Positions 31,944 to 32,166 of a stretch of DNA of 32,166 nucleotides are shown piece by piece. Under the pieces are notes generated by a model, which did not search any database, was not told the DNA's origin, and worked only from the letters and a program-made list of their open reading frames with translations. Position 1 is the first letter of the stretch. Each line of letters opens with the position of its first letter. Source of the stretch: Acanthaster planci (taxonomy: Eukaryota; Echinodermata; Asteroidea; Valvatida; Acanthasteridae); the NCBI RefSeq assembly GCF_001949145.1, contig NW_019091415.1:208414-240579 (forward strand), read 5' to 3'. The translations under genes were made by a program, and so were the position numbers.

Positions 31944-32166
31944 TTAACCACTTGCTGCCGGGAGACCTGTTTTTGAGCACATACGCTTTATACACGGAGC
32001 CAGTGAACCCCGAAATCAGACAAAAGGAACTGAGCCTTGTAACAAAAGATTGTACTCGGAACAAAGACCAGGCTGCTGAGCATTACCGACATTTTTCTGA
32101 TAGCGGAGATAATCCAGTCTTGTTTTGAAACACTATACCACGGTTTAGGGCATTTAGAGTGAGTGG
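31944..32166 (+). mobile_element. piggyBac-like non-autonomous element, cut by window end
   Basis: Begins TTAACCACTTGCTGCCGGG and reaches the window end. The final 60 bases align with 22536-22595 at high identity in the same orientation. There is no coding sequence in the visible part. Confidence 0.5.

Overview
This window looks like a piece of an animal nuclear genome. Coding exons are short and bounded by GT-AG introns, most of the DNA is non-coding, and decayed retrotransposons of several classes are packed between them. The one host gene I can build confidently is an axonemal dynein heavy chain on the minus strand, best matched to the DNAH2 (inner-arm dynein) family, so the organism makes motile cilia. 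The repeat mix (CR1/Jockey-like, Tx1/L1-like, a third LINE family, Penelope-like, Ty3/Gypsy, Tc1-like and piggyBac-like short elements) fits a marine invertebrate such as a lancelet, hemichordate, echinoderm or lophotrochozoan. The sequence alone does not let me choose among these.

Layout. Positions 1-16000 are a repeat-rich stretch downstream of the dynein gene: a frameshifted CR1/Jockey-type LINE (about 200-2950, minus); an unassigned stretch with one copy of a roughly 395-bp dispersed repeat (3692-4089); unassigned AT-rich DNA with a 158-bp direct repeat (7303/7611); a cluster of hairpin units built on a TATTTGCGACC core (8699-8915); Penelope-like remnants with two hammerhead-ribozyme-like modules (about 9120-10070, minus); a second copy of the dispersed repeat (10070-10464); an internally deleted Ty3/Gypsy element (about 10466-12360, minus); and a Tx1/L1-like LINE 3' fragment (about 13117-14350, minus).

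Positions 16341-31096 (minus) hold seven consecutive exons of the dynein heavy chain, from a 58-nt exon to the stop codon. Every junction keeps the reading frame, and together they encode the last 348 residues. One intron (19128-28296, about 9.2 kb) carries most of the remaining repeats: a possible LTR-like segment, a decayed HGG-type zinc-finger domain, a piggyBac-like fragment, a LINE whose catalytic Asp pair is lost, an unassigned exon-like open stretch, and a 654-bp element with about 200-bp terminal inverted repeats flanked by TA.

Positions 31097-32166 hold no dynein exon that I can see, so the rest of the gene lies beyond the window. The stretch has a weak diverged repeat and the start of a piggyBac-like element cut by the window edge. 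I saw no tRNA, rRNA or CRISPR array. The most interesting signals are the ribozyme-like modules in the Penelope remnants, the hairpin cluster at 8.7-8.9 kb and the foldback element in the dynein intron. I found no clear new multi-gene system.
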